A DNA stretch of 64,000 nt from contig NZ_JABBOU010000009.1 of assembly GCF_018853465.1 (NCBI RefSeq), positions 9,525 to 73,524 on the forward strand. The letters run 5' to 3'. A program made the position numbers and the translations under genes. The notes under the pieces were generated by a model. The model was not told the DNA's origin. It saw nothing but the letters and a program-made list of their open reading frames with translations, and searched no databases. Shown here piece by piece: positions 16,074 to 24,122 of the stretch; the stretch's first letter is position 1, and every line of letters starts with the position of its first letter. This stretch comes from Acidithiobacillus montserratensis (lineage in GTDB: Bacteria > Pseudomonadota > Gammaproteobacteria > Acidithiobacillales > Acidithiobacillaceae).

Positions 16074-16854
16074 ATTGGCCTCCGCTGACACGTTGGGGCA
16101 TGCGCTCCAGCAACAGCAGTAGTGCATGGATCAGGGCGGCGGGATTGGGTGGACAGCCCGGCAGCCAGATGTCCACAGGAAGAATTTTTTCCACGCCTGA
16201 CCCCCCGGCATATCCGCCATCCATGGGCGCTCCCGAAACCGCACAAGTGCCGGTGGCGATCACGCTGCGGGGTTCGGGCATGGCTTCCCAGGTCGCCAGC
16301 AGCACGTCGTGCATGGGCGCCGTCACCGGACCCGTCACCATGAGCAGATCGGCGAAGCGTGGGGAAGGCGTAAAGAAAATTCCGAGACGATGCAAATTGT
16401 AAAAAGGATTGTCCAGGGCGCTGATTTCCGCTTCGCAGGCATTACAGGAGCCGGCGTCCACATGGCGAATATGCAGGCTGCGCCGCTGGCTGGACGCAAT
16501 GCGTTTGCGCAGGTGTTCCGCCTCATGGCTTTCCAGGGCTGAAGACCAGGTCAGGTCACTGCGCTGGCGAACGCCAAAGGCCCAGTCATAAGAGCTCTGC
16601 ATGGCGCCTTCGGGACATTCTTCCACGCAACGCTGACAGACAATGCAGCGTCCGTAATCAATGACCGGTTCAGCCTCTATCTGGTGAATGGCCTGGGTGG
16701 GGCAACTGTTGACACAGAGGTCGCAACCGCTGCGGCATTTATCGATATCCAGACGCGGCATACCGAGGACGCCCTGCTGTCCGTCGGAACCGCTGTGTGG
16801 CCAGCGGGTGGCGGCTTTGCCGGCTTTGAGTCCTGTCCAGGTCCATAGAGGCAT
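16063..16854 (-). CDS. hyfI: HyfH-HyfI-like fusion: two-cluster ferredoxin plus NuoB-like subunit, operon B
   Basis: A 263-residue fusion. The N-terminus carries a complete 2x[4Fe-4S] ferredoxin: CRSGCDLCVNSCP near residue 40 (first spacing C-x3-C instead of the usual C-x2-C) and CIVCQRCVEECP near residue 70. The C-terminal NuoB/HycG domain has all four N2-type ligands: CNAC, the Cys in GTCAVSG, and PGCPPNP. This gives an electron path from a soluble donor to the large subunit. It is intact where the operon A paralogue has lost Cys. It starts nine bases after the large subunit gene. Confidence 0.9.
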   Translation of the reverse strand: MPLWTWTGLKAGKAATRWPHSGSDGQQGVLGMPRLDIDKCRSGCDLCVNSCPTQAIHQIEAEPVIDYGRCIVCQRCVEECPEGAMQSSYDWAFGVRQRSDLTWSSALESHEAEHLRKRIASSQRRSLHIRHVDAGSCNACEAEISALDNPFYNLHRLGIFFTPSPRFADLLMVTGPVTAPMHDVLLATWEAMPEPRSVIATGTCAVSGAPMDGGYAGGSGVEKILPVDIWLPGCPPNPAALIHALLLLLERMPQRVSGGQYAE

Positions 16855-16863
16855 AATTTTCTC

Positions 16864-18369
16864 CTAACGGTCGCAGCCGGCAATGGTGAGGCCGAAGCTG
16901 GCTTCGTTGATAGCGTAATCCATCATGTTGGTACCATGTACCGTCAGCGGGAATACGCGCCAGTTGGAAAATGAGGGAGATTTGATTTTGACCCGCTGCA
17001 GTCGCCCGTCCCGGATGCGCACGGCGTACATGAGTGTGCCCCGGGGGGTTTCCGCCCAGCCGAGGCCCTGCTGCTCTCCTGGCGGTGGCGCATATTCCGC
17101 CTGTACCGGACCGGCCTTGAGACGCCCGGATGCCTGCACCAGTAAGGCCAGGGCTTCGCGCAGGGATTCGGCGCGAACCTCGCTGCGCGCCATGGCATCC
17201 CCTTTCTCGCGGACGGGTACGTTAAAACGTAACTTATGATATGCCGCGTAGGGATGATCCCGGCGTAAATCCCGGTCCAGTCCCGAGGCGCGGGCGACCG
17301 GGCCGGTGGCTCCCTGATCGAAGGCGGCTTCCCGGGAAAGTATCCCGGTGCCCATCAGGCGGTCCAGATGAGTCGCGGTCTGATGCAGGCGATGCAGGTA
17401 AGCTTCGCCTTCGTCGATAATGCCTTCCAGGGCGCTTGCCAGATGTTCGGCGGATAGATCCCGTCGCAGGCCACCCACGCAGAGCAGGCTGCGCAAATAG
17501 CGGGACCCCGTCAATTGGCCCGCTAGCTGTTTGACTCGCTCTTCCATCAGAAAACCGGTGGCGGCCCCGACCTTGAGGGTGGTGGTTTTGGCCAGTTGGC
17601 CAAAATAGTGAAAATGATTATACAGTCGCTCCAGTTCCACAATGATGACGCGCAGCAGCTGCGCCCGCAGCGGTACTTCAATGCCCCAGGCATTTTCCAC
17701 CGCCTGACAGTAGGCCAGGGCGTGGCAGGCACTGCCCACACCCGATACCCGCTCAGCCAGATACACACTGCGTGCGGCATCCTGCCCCGCAAAGCGTGCT
17801 TCCATGCCCCGGTGTTTAAAAAACAGCCGGGGATGATAATGAAGAATGGCCTCGCCAATGTAGGAGTAGTGGAATTCGCCGGTTTCCACCACATCGGCGC
17901 GTACGGGTCCCCAATACAAGTCCTGTACCTGATCGCTCTGCACTTCGGGCATGCTGGGGGGCTCGTAACTTCCTTGCAAATGGCCTTGCAAATGGTCGTC
18001 TGCAGTCGTTCGGCCCAGGGGCGGCGGGGAGATGCTGAAACCTTCATGAATGATCAGGGGAAAGGGCTCGGGATGTCCGCTGAACTCAAGGCCACCCAGA
18101 TCGTGCATTTCCCGTTCATACCAGCCTAAAAGCGGGACTACAGCAGCCAGGGAAGGCAGCGTATCGGTACCCCGCACTTCCAGCAGCACAAATTCAGCGT
18201 TGCCTTTCTGACTGAGTAAATAACGGACCACACATTCCTGGTCCTCCCAGTCATGCCAAGCCATCAAAAAGCGCATCTGCTGATTCAGACATTCCCGGGC
18301 GACATCTACGAGTTGATCTACCGTAACCAGTCGGGTGCTGCACGAATTCAATGAACTCTCCATACTCAT
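16864..18369 (-). CDS. hyfG: HyfG-like large subunit (NuoC-NuoD fusion) lacking Ni-Fe ligands, operon B
   Basis: A 501-residue NuoC/large-subunit fusion. The NuoC-like part contains WYEREMHDLGGLEFSGHP near residue 83. In the large-subunit part, the L1 site (about residues 205-216) reads AERVSGVGSACH, so the first CxxC is lost; the C-terminus reads EASFGLTIAGCDR, keeping a single Cys where DPCxxC is expected. The Ni-Fe centre cannot be assembled. The start at 18369 overlaps the preceding stop (ATGA), which is why I prefer it to the ATG two codons later. The two large subunits of the window have lost the ligands in different ways. Confidence 0.88.
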   Translation of the reverse strand: MSMESSLNSCSTRLVTVDQLVDVARECLNQQMRFLMAWHDWEDQECVVRYLLSQKGNAEFVLLEVRGTDTLPSLAAVVPLLGWYEREMHDLGGLEFSGHPEPFPLIIHEGFSISPPPLGRTTADDHLQGHLQGSYEPPSMPEVQSDQVQDLYWGPVRADVVETGEFHYSYIGEAILHYHPRLFFKHRGMEARFAGQDAARSVYLAERVSGVGSACHALAYCQAVENAWGIEVPLRAQLLRVIIVELERLYNHFHYFGQLAKTTTLKVGAATGFLMEERVKQLAGQLTGSRYLRSLLCVGGLRRDLSAEHLASALEGIIDEGEAYLHRLHQTATHLDRLMGTGILSREAAFDQGATGPVARASGLDRDLRRDHPYAAYHKLRFNVPVREKGDAMARSEVRAESLREALALLVQASGRLKAGPVQAEYAPPPGEQQGLGWAETPRGTLMYAVRIRDGRLQRVKIKSPSFSNWRVFPLTVHGTNMMDYAINEASFGLTIAGCDR

Positions 18370-19829
18370 GGCTGCACCAGAAAAGCCTGTTGAAAAAATC
18401 CCCACAATCCGGTGGGCCACCACAAACCCAACACCAGTACCGGGATCAGTGCCAGCCACATGGGCAGAGTATTCCAGAGAGAGAGTTTCAGGGTCGGCGC
18501 CGTATCGGGTTCGGGTTCCGGTCCCCAGATCATCCGCCGGAAATGATTCATGAAAGCGGTAAAAATGAGAATGAGCAGAATCGCCATCACCCAGACCGCC
18601 CAGGGGTTGGGGCTGAGAATGCCACCACGGAGGATGGTCAGCTCCGACAAAAACAAGCCGAAGGGTGGGGCGCCGGTAATGGCGACCGCGCCGAGCAGCC
18701 AGACAGTGCCGCTCACCGGATAGTAGCGCAGCACATGCCGCATTTTGCTCATGGATTTGGTGCCGTAAGCACGCATCATGTTGCCCGCGCCGAAAAACAT
18801 CAGGGACTTGTTCAGGGAGTGATTGAGCATGTGGTACATGGCACCCGCAAAGGCAATGGCCCCGCCAAAACCGAAACCTATGGCCAGCACCCCCATATGT
18901 TCCAGGGAGGAATAGGCGAGCATGCGTTTGGCGCCATCCTGACGGACGATGAACAGTCCGGCCACGAACAGAGAAAGCACCCCCAATACCAGCAGGGCAG
19001 TGTGGCCCATGACGCTGTAACCACCGCTATCGACAATGGCCAGAAAGCGATAAATCCCGAGCAGGGCAATATTGAGCAAGGCGCCGGAAAGCATGGCGGA
19101 CACCGGAGCCGGGCCTTCGCTGTGGGCATCGGGAAGCCAGGTGTGCATGGGGGCCAGACCAACCTTGGTGCCAAACCCTACCAGAGTCAGGAGGAAGGCC
19201 AGAAAGAGCAAGGTTTCCGGCACCTTGGGGGCAACTTCGCGGAGATTGGCCCAGGTCAGCGCATAGGTCGGTCCGAGTACAAAGGTGCCTCCCCAGTAAA
19301 ACAGGATGATGCCGAGCAGAGCCAGAGCTAACCCCGCAGACACCACAATCAGGTATTTCCACGCGGCCTCAATGCACTCCGCTTCTTTCTCAAAACCCAC
19401 CAGAAAGGCACTGACAATGGTTGTAAAGTCAATCGCAATCCAGAAAATGCCCGGATTGTTCATCAATGGCGCAATGAGCATGGTCAGCGCGAAACCCGCC
19501 TGCAGGGCGTAGTATTTGTGGAGTCGCGGCTTTTCTTCAGGCAACAGGCGCATGTAGCCAATGGCATAAATGGAAGCCAGCAGGTACACCAATCCTACAC
19601 AGAACAGCACCCAGGCCCCCAGCGGCGTCAGCAAAATATAGCGCGCCCCGGTAACCAGGGGCTTATCGGGTGCGGCCACCAGAATGGCCAGGGTCAGCCC
19701 AAACACGGTGATGGACGTGAGCAGATTCAGATATTCCGCCAGACGCGGGCGGCGCAGGGCCAGCATCACGATAATGGCGACACCGGGGATGATCCAAAGC
19801 GCGGCGATCAGAGCAGCAAAATTGACCAT
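18366..19829 (-). CDS. hyfF: HyfF/NuoN-like antiporter subunit, operon B
   Basis: A 487-residue polytopic protein of the NuoN/L family. Seen: FWIAIDFTTIVSAFLVGFE (an Asp where many family members have Glu), PMHTWLPDAHSEGPAPVSA near residue 225, and KRMLAYSSLEHMGV near residue 300. ATG at 19829 lies two bases after the hyfE-like stop; a TTG at 19835 overlapping that stop is possible. It ends in an ATGA overlap with the large subunit gene. Confidence 0.86.
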   Translation of the reverse strand: MVNFAALIAALWIIPGVAIIVMLALRRPRLAEYLNLLTSITVFGLTLAILVAAPDKPLVTGARYILLTPLGAWVLFCVGLVYLLASIYAIGYMRLLPEEKPRLHKYYALQAGFALTMLIAPLMNNPGIFWIAIDFTTIVSAFLVGFEKEAECIEAAWKYLIVVSAGLALALLGIILFYWGGTFVLGPTYALTWANLREVAPKVPETLLFLAFLLTLVGFGTKVGLAPMHTWLPDAHSEGPAPVSAMLSGALLNIALLGIYRFLAIVDSGGYSVMGHTALLVLGVLSLFVAGLFIVRQDGAKRMLAYSSLEHMGVLAIGFGFGGAIAFAGAMYHMLNHSLNKSLMFFGAGNMMRAYGTKSMSKMRHVLRYYPVSGTVWLLGAVAITGAPPFGLFLSELTILRGGILSPNPWAVWVMAILLILIFTAFMNHFRRMIWGPEPEPDTAPTLKLSLWNTLPMWLALIPVLVLGLWWPTGLWGFFQQAFLVQP

Positions 19830-19831
19830 GT

Positions 19832-20512
19832 TCAACCCACCAGCTTTTGCAGGCCACGACTGCTGGTGGTGCCGGCATGGGTCTGCAGGAAACGCACCAG
19901 CATACCGAAAGCCATGACAATGGTGAGCAGGTCGAAAATGATCACCAGTTCGAGGAGGGCTGGCATGCCCGGAACCAGAATCTGAGAGCCTAGAAAGATA
20001 CCGTTTTCAATGACCAGCAAGCCGAGAATGTGACTGATGGCCTCGGAGCGTAAAATCATCATCAAAAAACCGATCAACTTGAGACTGAACATGCAGGTCA
20101 GGGCGAGAACGGCAATATTGTCGGTCAAGTGCAGGGCAATGCCGAGTTGCCGGGACACCTCGTAGGAGAAAATGACCAGCGCCGCACCCAGTATCATGCT
20201 GGATGAGGGTTTGAGCAGGGGGGTAAATTCCCGCTGGATATCCAGACGATTCACCAGACGGATGACCAGATAAGGCAGGAACGTTCCGCGAAACAAGGCG
20301 GTCAAGGCCGCAATGACATAAAGCTCGGGGTAATGTCCGTAATAGCCAATGGAGGCGGATATGGCGGCAATGGTCCAGGATTCTGCCGCGAAAGCGTACA
20401 CATGATTTTTCAGCCAGTGGGAAGCCAGCATGACAAAGGACAGGACCAGGGCAAGAATGGCAAGCAGGCTGAACAGGGAGGTAGCCAGTGGACCCAGATG
20501 AAAGATCAGCAT
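19832..20512 (-). CDS. hyfE: HyfE-like membrane subunit, operon B
   Basis: A 226-residue membrane protein with about seven helices. The C-terminal half contains EAISHILGLLVIENGIFLGS, the same NuoK-like pattern with a buried Glu as in operon A, but identity elsewhere is low by eye. It starts nine bases after the hyfC-like stop with GGAGCGG upstream. Part of the membrane arm. Confidence 0.82.
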   Translation of the reverse strand: MLIFHLGPLATSLFSLLAILALVLSFVMLASHWLKNHVYAFAAESWTIAAISASIGYYGHYPELYVIAALTALFRGTFLPYLVIRLVNRLDIQREFTPLLKPSSSMILGAALVIFSYEVSRQLGIALHLTDNIAVLALTCMFSLKLIGFLMMILRSEAISHILGLLVIENGIFLGSQILVPGMPALLELVIIFDLLTIVMAFGMLVRFLQTHAGTTSSRGLQKLVG

Positions 20513-20521
20513 GTGCCGCTC

Positions 20522-21463
20522 CTAGAGTTGATCGGCCACAATGGCCAATACCGCGAAAAGAAAGGACAGTGCCAGAGGTTCCTGATAGCGGTAGAAGCGC
20601 AGCCGGGACTGCATGGTATCCACGCCCACCATCAACAGCCCGATGAACCCGTATTTTGCGAGAATGATCAGCAATGCCAGCAGTACCGAAGGAAAACTGC
20701 CGGTGGTTGATAATCCCCAGGGAAACAGAAAGACATTGAGAAAAATCGTATAGAGGATAAATTGCTTCATCCACCCCGCCCATTTCAGCAAGGCGAGGAG
20801 CGGGCCCGAATATTCGAGAATGCGCGCCTCATCAATCATGTAGATTTCGTAGGGGATGGTGGAATGAATGGGCAGGCGGTCAGTTTCCACGGTGAGCAGA
20901 ATAAAAAAGGCCAGAATCAGAAAAATATGCGCCGGACTCCAGTAGGCCACGGGATTTTGGGCGAGCAGATGATTGGCCACAAAGGGCAGCATGGAGTGAT
21001 CGAGAAAAGTGATGCCCACAAAAACCAGGATCAGGGTCGGTTCGGCCAGAATACCCAGCATGACGGCGCGACTGGAGCCTAAGCCCCCAAAAGGCTGGCC
21101 GGTATCCAGTCCTGCCAGCAGGATAAAAAAACTGCCCAGGGTCAGGATCAGGCCGCCCCCCAGAATGTCCCCCATATCGGATAAGGGCAGGGGAAAATTG
21201 GTCAGCACCGGGATGAGCATAGGGACAATCAGCATCGCTGTAAAAGCAACGACTGGTGCCCAGAAGAACACCCAGGTGGCTGATTCCGGAACCAGCAGAG
21301 ATTTATTAAAAAGTTTCCAGAGATCCCGGTAGGGCTGGAAAATGGAGGGACCTTGACCGCGCTGGACGCGCTCTTCCACGGTGGTGATGAAACCGTGCAG
21401 CAGGGGGGCAAGCAACATGACTGTCAGCACTTGCCCGCATTGCAGAAGGACGGAACCCAACAT
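20522..21463 (-). CDS. hyfC: HyfC/NuoH-like membrane anchor subunit, first gene of operon B
   Basis: A 313-residue NuoH/HycD family protein. Seen: PSIFQPYRDLWKLFNKS near residue 37 and ETDRLPIHSTIPYEIYMIDE near residue 195, the acidic loop facing the peripheral arm. The ATG at 21463 follows AAGGGAG with good spacing. The 5' untranslated leader of about 115 nt holds a fluoride riboswitch, and no extra gene precedes hyfC here, unlike operon A. Confidence 0.88.
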   Translation of the reverse strand: MLGSVLLQCGQVLTVMLLAPLLHGFITTVEERVQRGQGPSIFQPYRDLWKLFNKSLLVPESATWVFFWAPVVAFTAMLIVPMLIPVLTNFPLPLSDMGDILGGGLILTLGSFFILLAGLDTGQPFGGLGSSRAVMLGILAEPTLILVFVGITFLDHSMLPFVANHLLAQNPVAYWSPAHIFLILAFFILLTVETDRLPIHSTIPYEIYMIDEARILEYSGPLLALLKWAGWMKQFILYTIFLNVFLFPWGLSTTGSFPSVLLALLIILAKYGFIGLLMVGVDTMQSRLRFYRYQEPLALSFLFAVLAIVADQL

Positions 21464-21523
21464 ACTGCTCTCCCTTGTCAGCTTGACTAATACCCAATAT
21501 TCCCAAGCTTGCACTTGAGGTAG

Positions 21524-21574
21524 GTAGGAGTCATTAGCCTATAAAGGCGGTTATTGGGCGGAATCCATCGCCAT
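21524..21574 (-). promoter_or_regulatory. fluoride (crcB) riboswitch, operon B
   Basis: On the minus strand: P1 stem GGCG/CGCC around loop ATGGATTC, linker CAATAACC, small stem GCC-TTTATA-GGC, then TAATGACTCCTAC. The loop GGATTC pairs with GACTCC at five of six positions (pseudoknot). About 42 of 51 positions match the operon A element, and the differences in P1 (T-A to C-G) and in the pseudoknot (A-T to G-C) preserve pairing. It begins about five bases after the predicted transcription start, and crcB itself lies in this operon. Confidence 0.87.
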
Positions 21575-21585
21575 AATTTGGGCTA

Positions 21586-21614
21586 ATGATAGGCAGAGCG
21601 CGCAGATGGGTCAA
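21586..21614 (-). promoter_or_regulatory. sigma70-type promoter of operon B
   Basis: TTGACC (21609-21614) and TATCAT (21586-21591) are spaced by 17 bases on the minus strand. The predicted start near 21579 lies just before the fluoride riboswitch, matching the arrangement at operon A. Confidence 0.75.
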
Positions 21615-21634
21615 GCTTCCTGCCGGCGCTTCCC

Positions 21635-22780
21635 TCACTGAGGGCGAGCATCGGCTAAAAAGATGGCATGAGGACTGATGAAGCGGCTCAGATGCTGGGC
21701 CAGCCGGGCAGCGACCGATACGCCCTGGTCGGTGGCATCGGAGTTAAGAAAAATCACAATGGTGTCCTTGCTTTTGGGGGCATAGATGATTACGGATTCG
21801 TAACCCGCCTGACGGCTGGCATTGCCAACCCAGCCGTTATTGTCCAGGGATCCCCAGCGATAATGTATAGGGGTGTTTTTTTCATCAGCGGAATGGGGCT
21901 TAAAAGAATTCAGAACCGGCGTGTAGGGTTGCAGGTTGGCATTGATCCTCGCCCAGCGCCGCATGTCCTCTGCGGACCCGGTCACGGCGCCTGCAGCCCA
22001 GAACTGTGAAGGATTCCAGGTGGTCGCAGACAATTTATTGGATTTATTGATTGTGTGACCGATTGCTTCCAGCAAGGGGTCGGCGAAGCTGGTCGAAAAA
22101 TGGGTGTTGTGTAACTTGTGGGGTTGCAAAATCTGCTCGGCAATGACCTGGGACAAGGGCTTGCCCGTGACTTTTTCAATAATCAGGCCGAGAACGATGC
22201 TGTTGGTGGCAGAATACGCAAAGCGGCTTCCGGGCTTGAATAATAGGGGTTGGGCAAAACTGTAGTGCAACAGTTGCTCAGGACTCAAGCGGGTTTCCGG
22301 ATGGGTTTTAATTTCCTGGATAAAAGCCGGGTCACTCAGGTAATCCGGCAGTCCGCTGCGCATCTCGGCGAGGTCGGCCACCGTAATGACGTTACCCTCC
22401 GGAACTCCTTGCAGGTACTTTGACACCGGGTCCTGGAGCTGGATTTTCCCGGCTCGGGCTAGTTCCAGGGCTGCGCGCACGGTCAAAGCGCTGCTGACCT
22501 GGCCGACCGGCATAAGCATACGTGTGGTCATGGGGGTCTTTTTGGTTAAATCGGCGTCACCAAAAGCCCGCAAATAGGCGGGGCGGCCATTTTGCCAGAT
22601 GCCGACAATGGCTCCCGGCACGGCGGCCTTGTGCAGACTCTCGGCAATATATTGCGAATATAAGGTGGTGGTATTGTGGAATCCGGAAAGTCCCGAAAAA
22701 CCTGTAGCCTGCGCCGATACCGCCGCCGTCATGCCCGATAACACTACGGCAGACAAGAAGAATCGTTTGATAAAAATCAT
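21635..22780 (-). CDS. beta-lactamase/serine-hydrolase fold protein with lost catalytic residues
   Basis: A 381-residue exported protein of the class C beta-lactamase/esterase EstB-like family. Signal peptide to about residue 23 (VSA-QA). The fold is recognisable (VPGAIVGIWQNGRP, LELARAGKIQLQDPVSKYL, LFKPGSRFAYSATNSIVLGLIIEKVTG). However the SxxK site, normally G-S-V-T-K, reads GQVSS at residues 93-97, so both nucleophile Ser and general-base Lys are gone; the YSN motif reads YSA; and the late HxG reads WVG. It is probably a pseudoenzyme or binding protein. ATG at 22780 is chosen for the AAAAGGA ten bases upstream. It lies upstream of operon B on the same strand, separated by the operon B promoter. 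Confidence 0.8.
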   Translation of the reverse strand: MIFIKRFFLSAVVLSGMTAAVSAQATGFSGLSGFHNTTTLYSQYIAESLHKAAVPGAIVGIWQNGRPAYLRAFGDADLTKKTPMTTRMLMPVGQVSSALTVRAALELARAGKIQLQDPVSKYLQGVPEGNVITVADLAEMRSGLPDYLSDPAFIQEIKTHPETRLSPEQLLHYSFAQPLLFKPGSRFAYSATNSIVLGLIIEKVTGKPLSQVIAEQILQPHKLHNTHFSTSFADPLLEAIGHTINKSNKLSATTWNPSQFWAAGAVTGSAEDMRRWARINANLQPYTPVLNSFKPHSADEKNTPIHYRWGSLDNNGWVGNASRQAGYESVIIYAPKSKDTIVIFLNSDATDQGVSVAARLAQHLSRFISPHAIFLADARPQ

Positions 22781-23027
22781 GGCATTCAGGTCCTTTTGCA
22801 AGAGAGCTTTGACGGGTGAATAAGATGCAGCCGCGAATATATCGGGTTGCCGTTCGTTCCCTAGAATACCGCCAGCGTATCATTCAAACAAATGCAGCCC
22901 CTGAAGGGCGTCATGGATCAGTGATATGACCAGGATGTTCAAGGGCTTCATTATGGGGAGGGTTTCAGCTATAAACCATCAATAGTAAGTACAACATATG
23001 GGTTTTATTCACAAAGAGGAAGTGACT

Positions 23028-24080
23028 ATGAAAAAAAGGCTGCATTGGGTTTTATTGGGCGGGGTCGCGGCGTTGCTGTCAGCGGGCGCGGCCAATGCCT
23101 GCACTCGGGTGGTCTACCATGGCAAAGATGATCTGGTCATCACGGGCCGCACTATGGACTGGAAAGATCCCATGCATTCACGGGTGTGGATTTTCCCTCG
23201 GGGGTTGGCCCACGAAGGCGGTGCCGGACGCAATTCCATTCACTGGACTTCCAAATATGGCAGTGTCGTGGTGACTTCCCTCCAAGCCGGGGTAAGTGAT
23301 GGCATGAACCAGAAAGGGCTGGTGGCCAACATGCTATGGTTGGCGGGAAGCAAGTATCCTGATGATTGTGGCAAGGAACCGCGTTTGAGTATTGCCGCCT
23401 GGGCACAGTATTTCCTGGATAATTTTTCTTCGGTTAAGGAAGCAGTTGCCTCTATCAAGGCCTATCCGATGTGTGTCGTATCCGACCGGATTCCGGGTAC
23501 GGATCGTTATACGACCCTTCATCTGTCCATTTCCGATGCCAATGGCAACAGCGCCATTTTTGAATATATTGATGGCAAGCTGGTGATCCATGAAGGACGG
23601 GAATATCAGGTGATGACCAATGATCCTGAATATTCGCAGCAGTTAGCCATTGAAAAATACTGGAATCAGATTGGCGGGACCACTTTCCTGCCAGGGACCA
23701 ATCGTGCCGCTGACCGCTTTGCCCGGGCAGAATTCTATATTCATGCCATTCCCAAAACGGCCAACCAGTCTGAAGGAGTGGCAGAGGTGATGAGCGTGAT
23801 GAACAACGTCTCTGTGCCTATGGGCATTTCCACGCCGGGGCAACCCAATATTTCCTCCACGCGCTGGCGGGTGGTGGCAGACCAGACCGGTCTGAAGTAC
23901 TACTATAATCCGGTAAGCACTATGGATACTTTTTGGGTGAACCTGAATAAGGCCGATCTCAAAAAAGGGGCACCGGAGTTGCAATTGCCCATGGGTCAGG
24001 GGCAGGTTTATTCCGGTGATGTGACGGCAGATTTCAAGCCCGTCAGCAAGCCTTTTGAGTTTGTGTCCGTATCCCCGTAA
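23028..24080 (+). CDS. exported linear-amide C-N hydrolase (choloylglycine hydrolase / penicillin V acylase family)
   Basis: A 350-residue Ntn hydrolase. The signal peptide is predicted to end at ANA-C, so cleavage would itself expose Cys25 as the N-terminal nucleophile; the sequence then follows the family: CTRVVYHG, GRTMDW with the conserved Arg and Asp, GMNQKGLVANML, and a conserved Asn near MTNDPEYSQQ. Such enzymes hydrolyse bile salt amides, penicillin V or N-acyl homoserine lactones; which substrate applies here is unknown, and acyl-homoserine lactone is only one possibility. ATG at 23028 has AGAGGAAG upstream. It is a single gene, divergent from the pseudo-hydrolase gene. Confidence 0.87.
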   Translation: MKKRLHWVLLGGVAALLSAGAANACTRVVYHGKDDLVITGRTMDWKDPMHSRVWIFPRGLAHEGGAGRNSIHWTSKYGSVVVTSLQAGVSDGMNQKGLVANMLWLAGSKYPDDCGKEPRLSIAAWAQYFLDNFSSVKEAVASIKAYPMCVVSDRIPGTDRYTTLHLSISDANGNSAIFEYIDGKLVIHEGREYQVMTNDPEYSQQLAIEKYWNQIGGTTFLPGTNRAADRFARAEFYIHAIPKTANQSEGVAEVMSVMNNVSVPMGISTPGQPNISSTRWRVVADQTGLKYYYNPVSTMDTFWVNLNKADLKKGAPELQLPMGQGQVYSGDVTADFKPVSKPFEFVSVSP

Positions 24081-24101
24081 AAAAGTCAGCCCTGAGGGGC
24101 T
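24081..24101 (-). terminator. intrinsic terminator of the glycosyltransferase operon
   Basis: On the minus strand AGCCC-CTCA-GGGCT is followed by GAC and then six T. It lies between the convergent stops of the amidase gene (24080) and the mannosyltransferase-like gene (24123). Confidence 0.6.
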
Positions 24102-24122
24102 TGCAGCAAAGGGCGATTTTGC

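Noticed and set aside
4868..21463. Group 4 [NiFe]-hydrogenase or formate hydrogenlyase annotation for the hyf-like genes.
   Set aside because: Both large subunits lack the CxxC pairs for Ni-Fe, no formate dehydrogenase gene is present, and no hyp maturation genes are seen.
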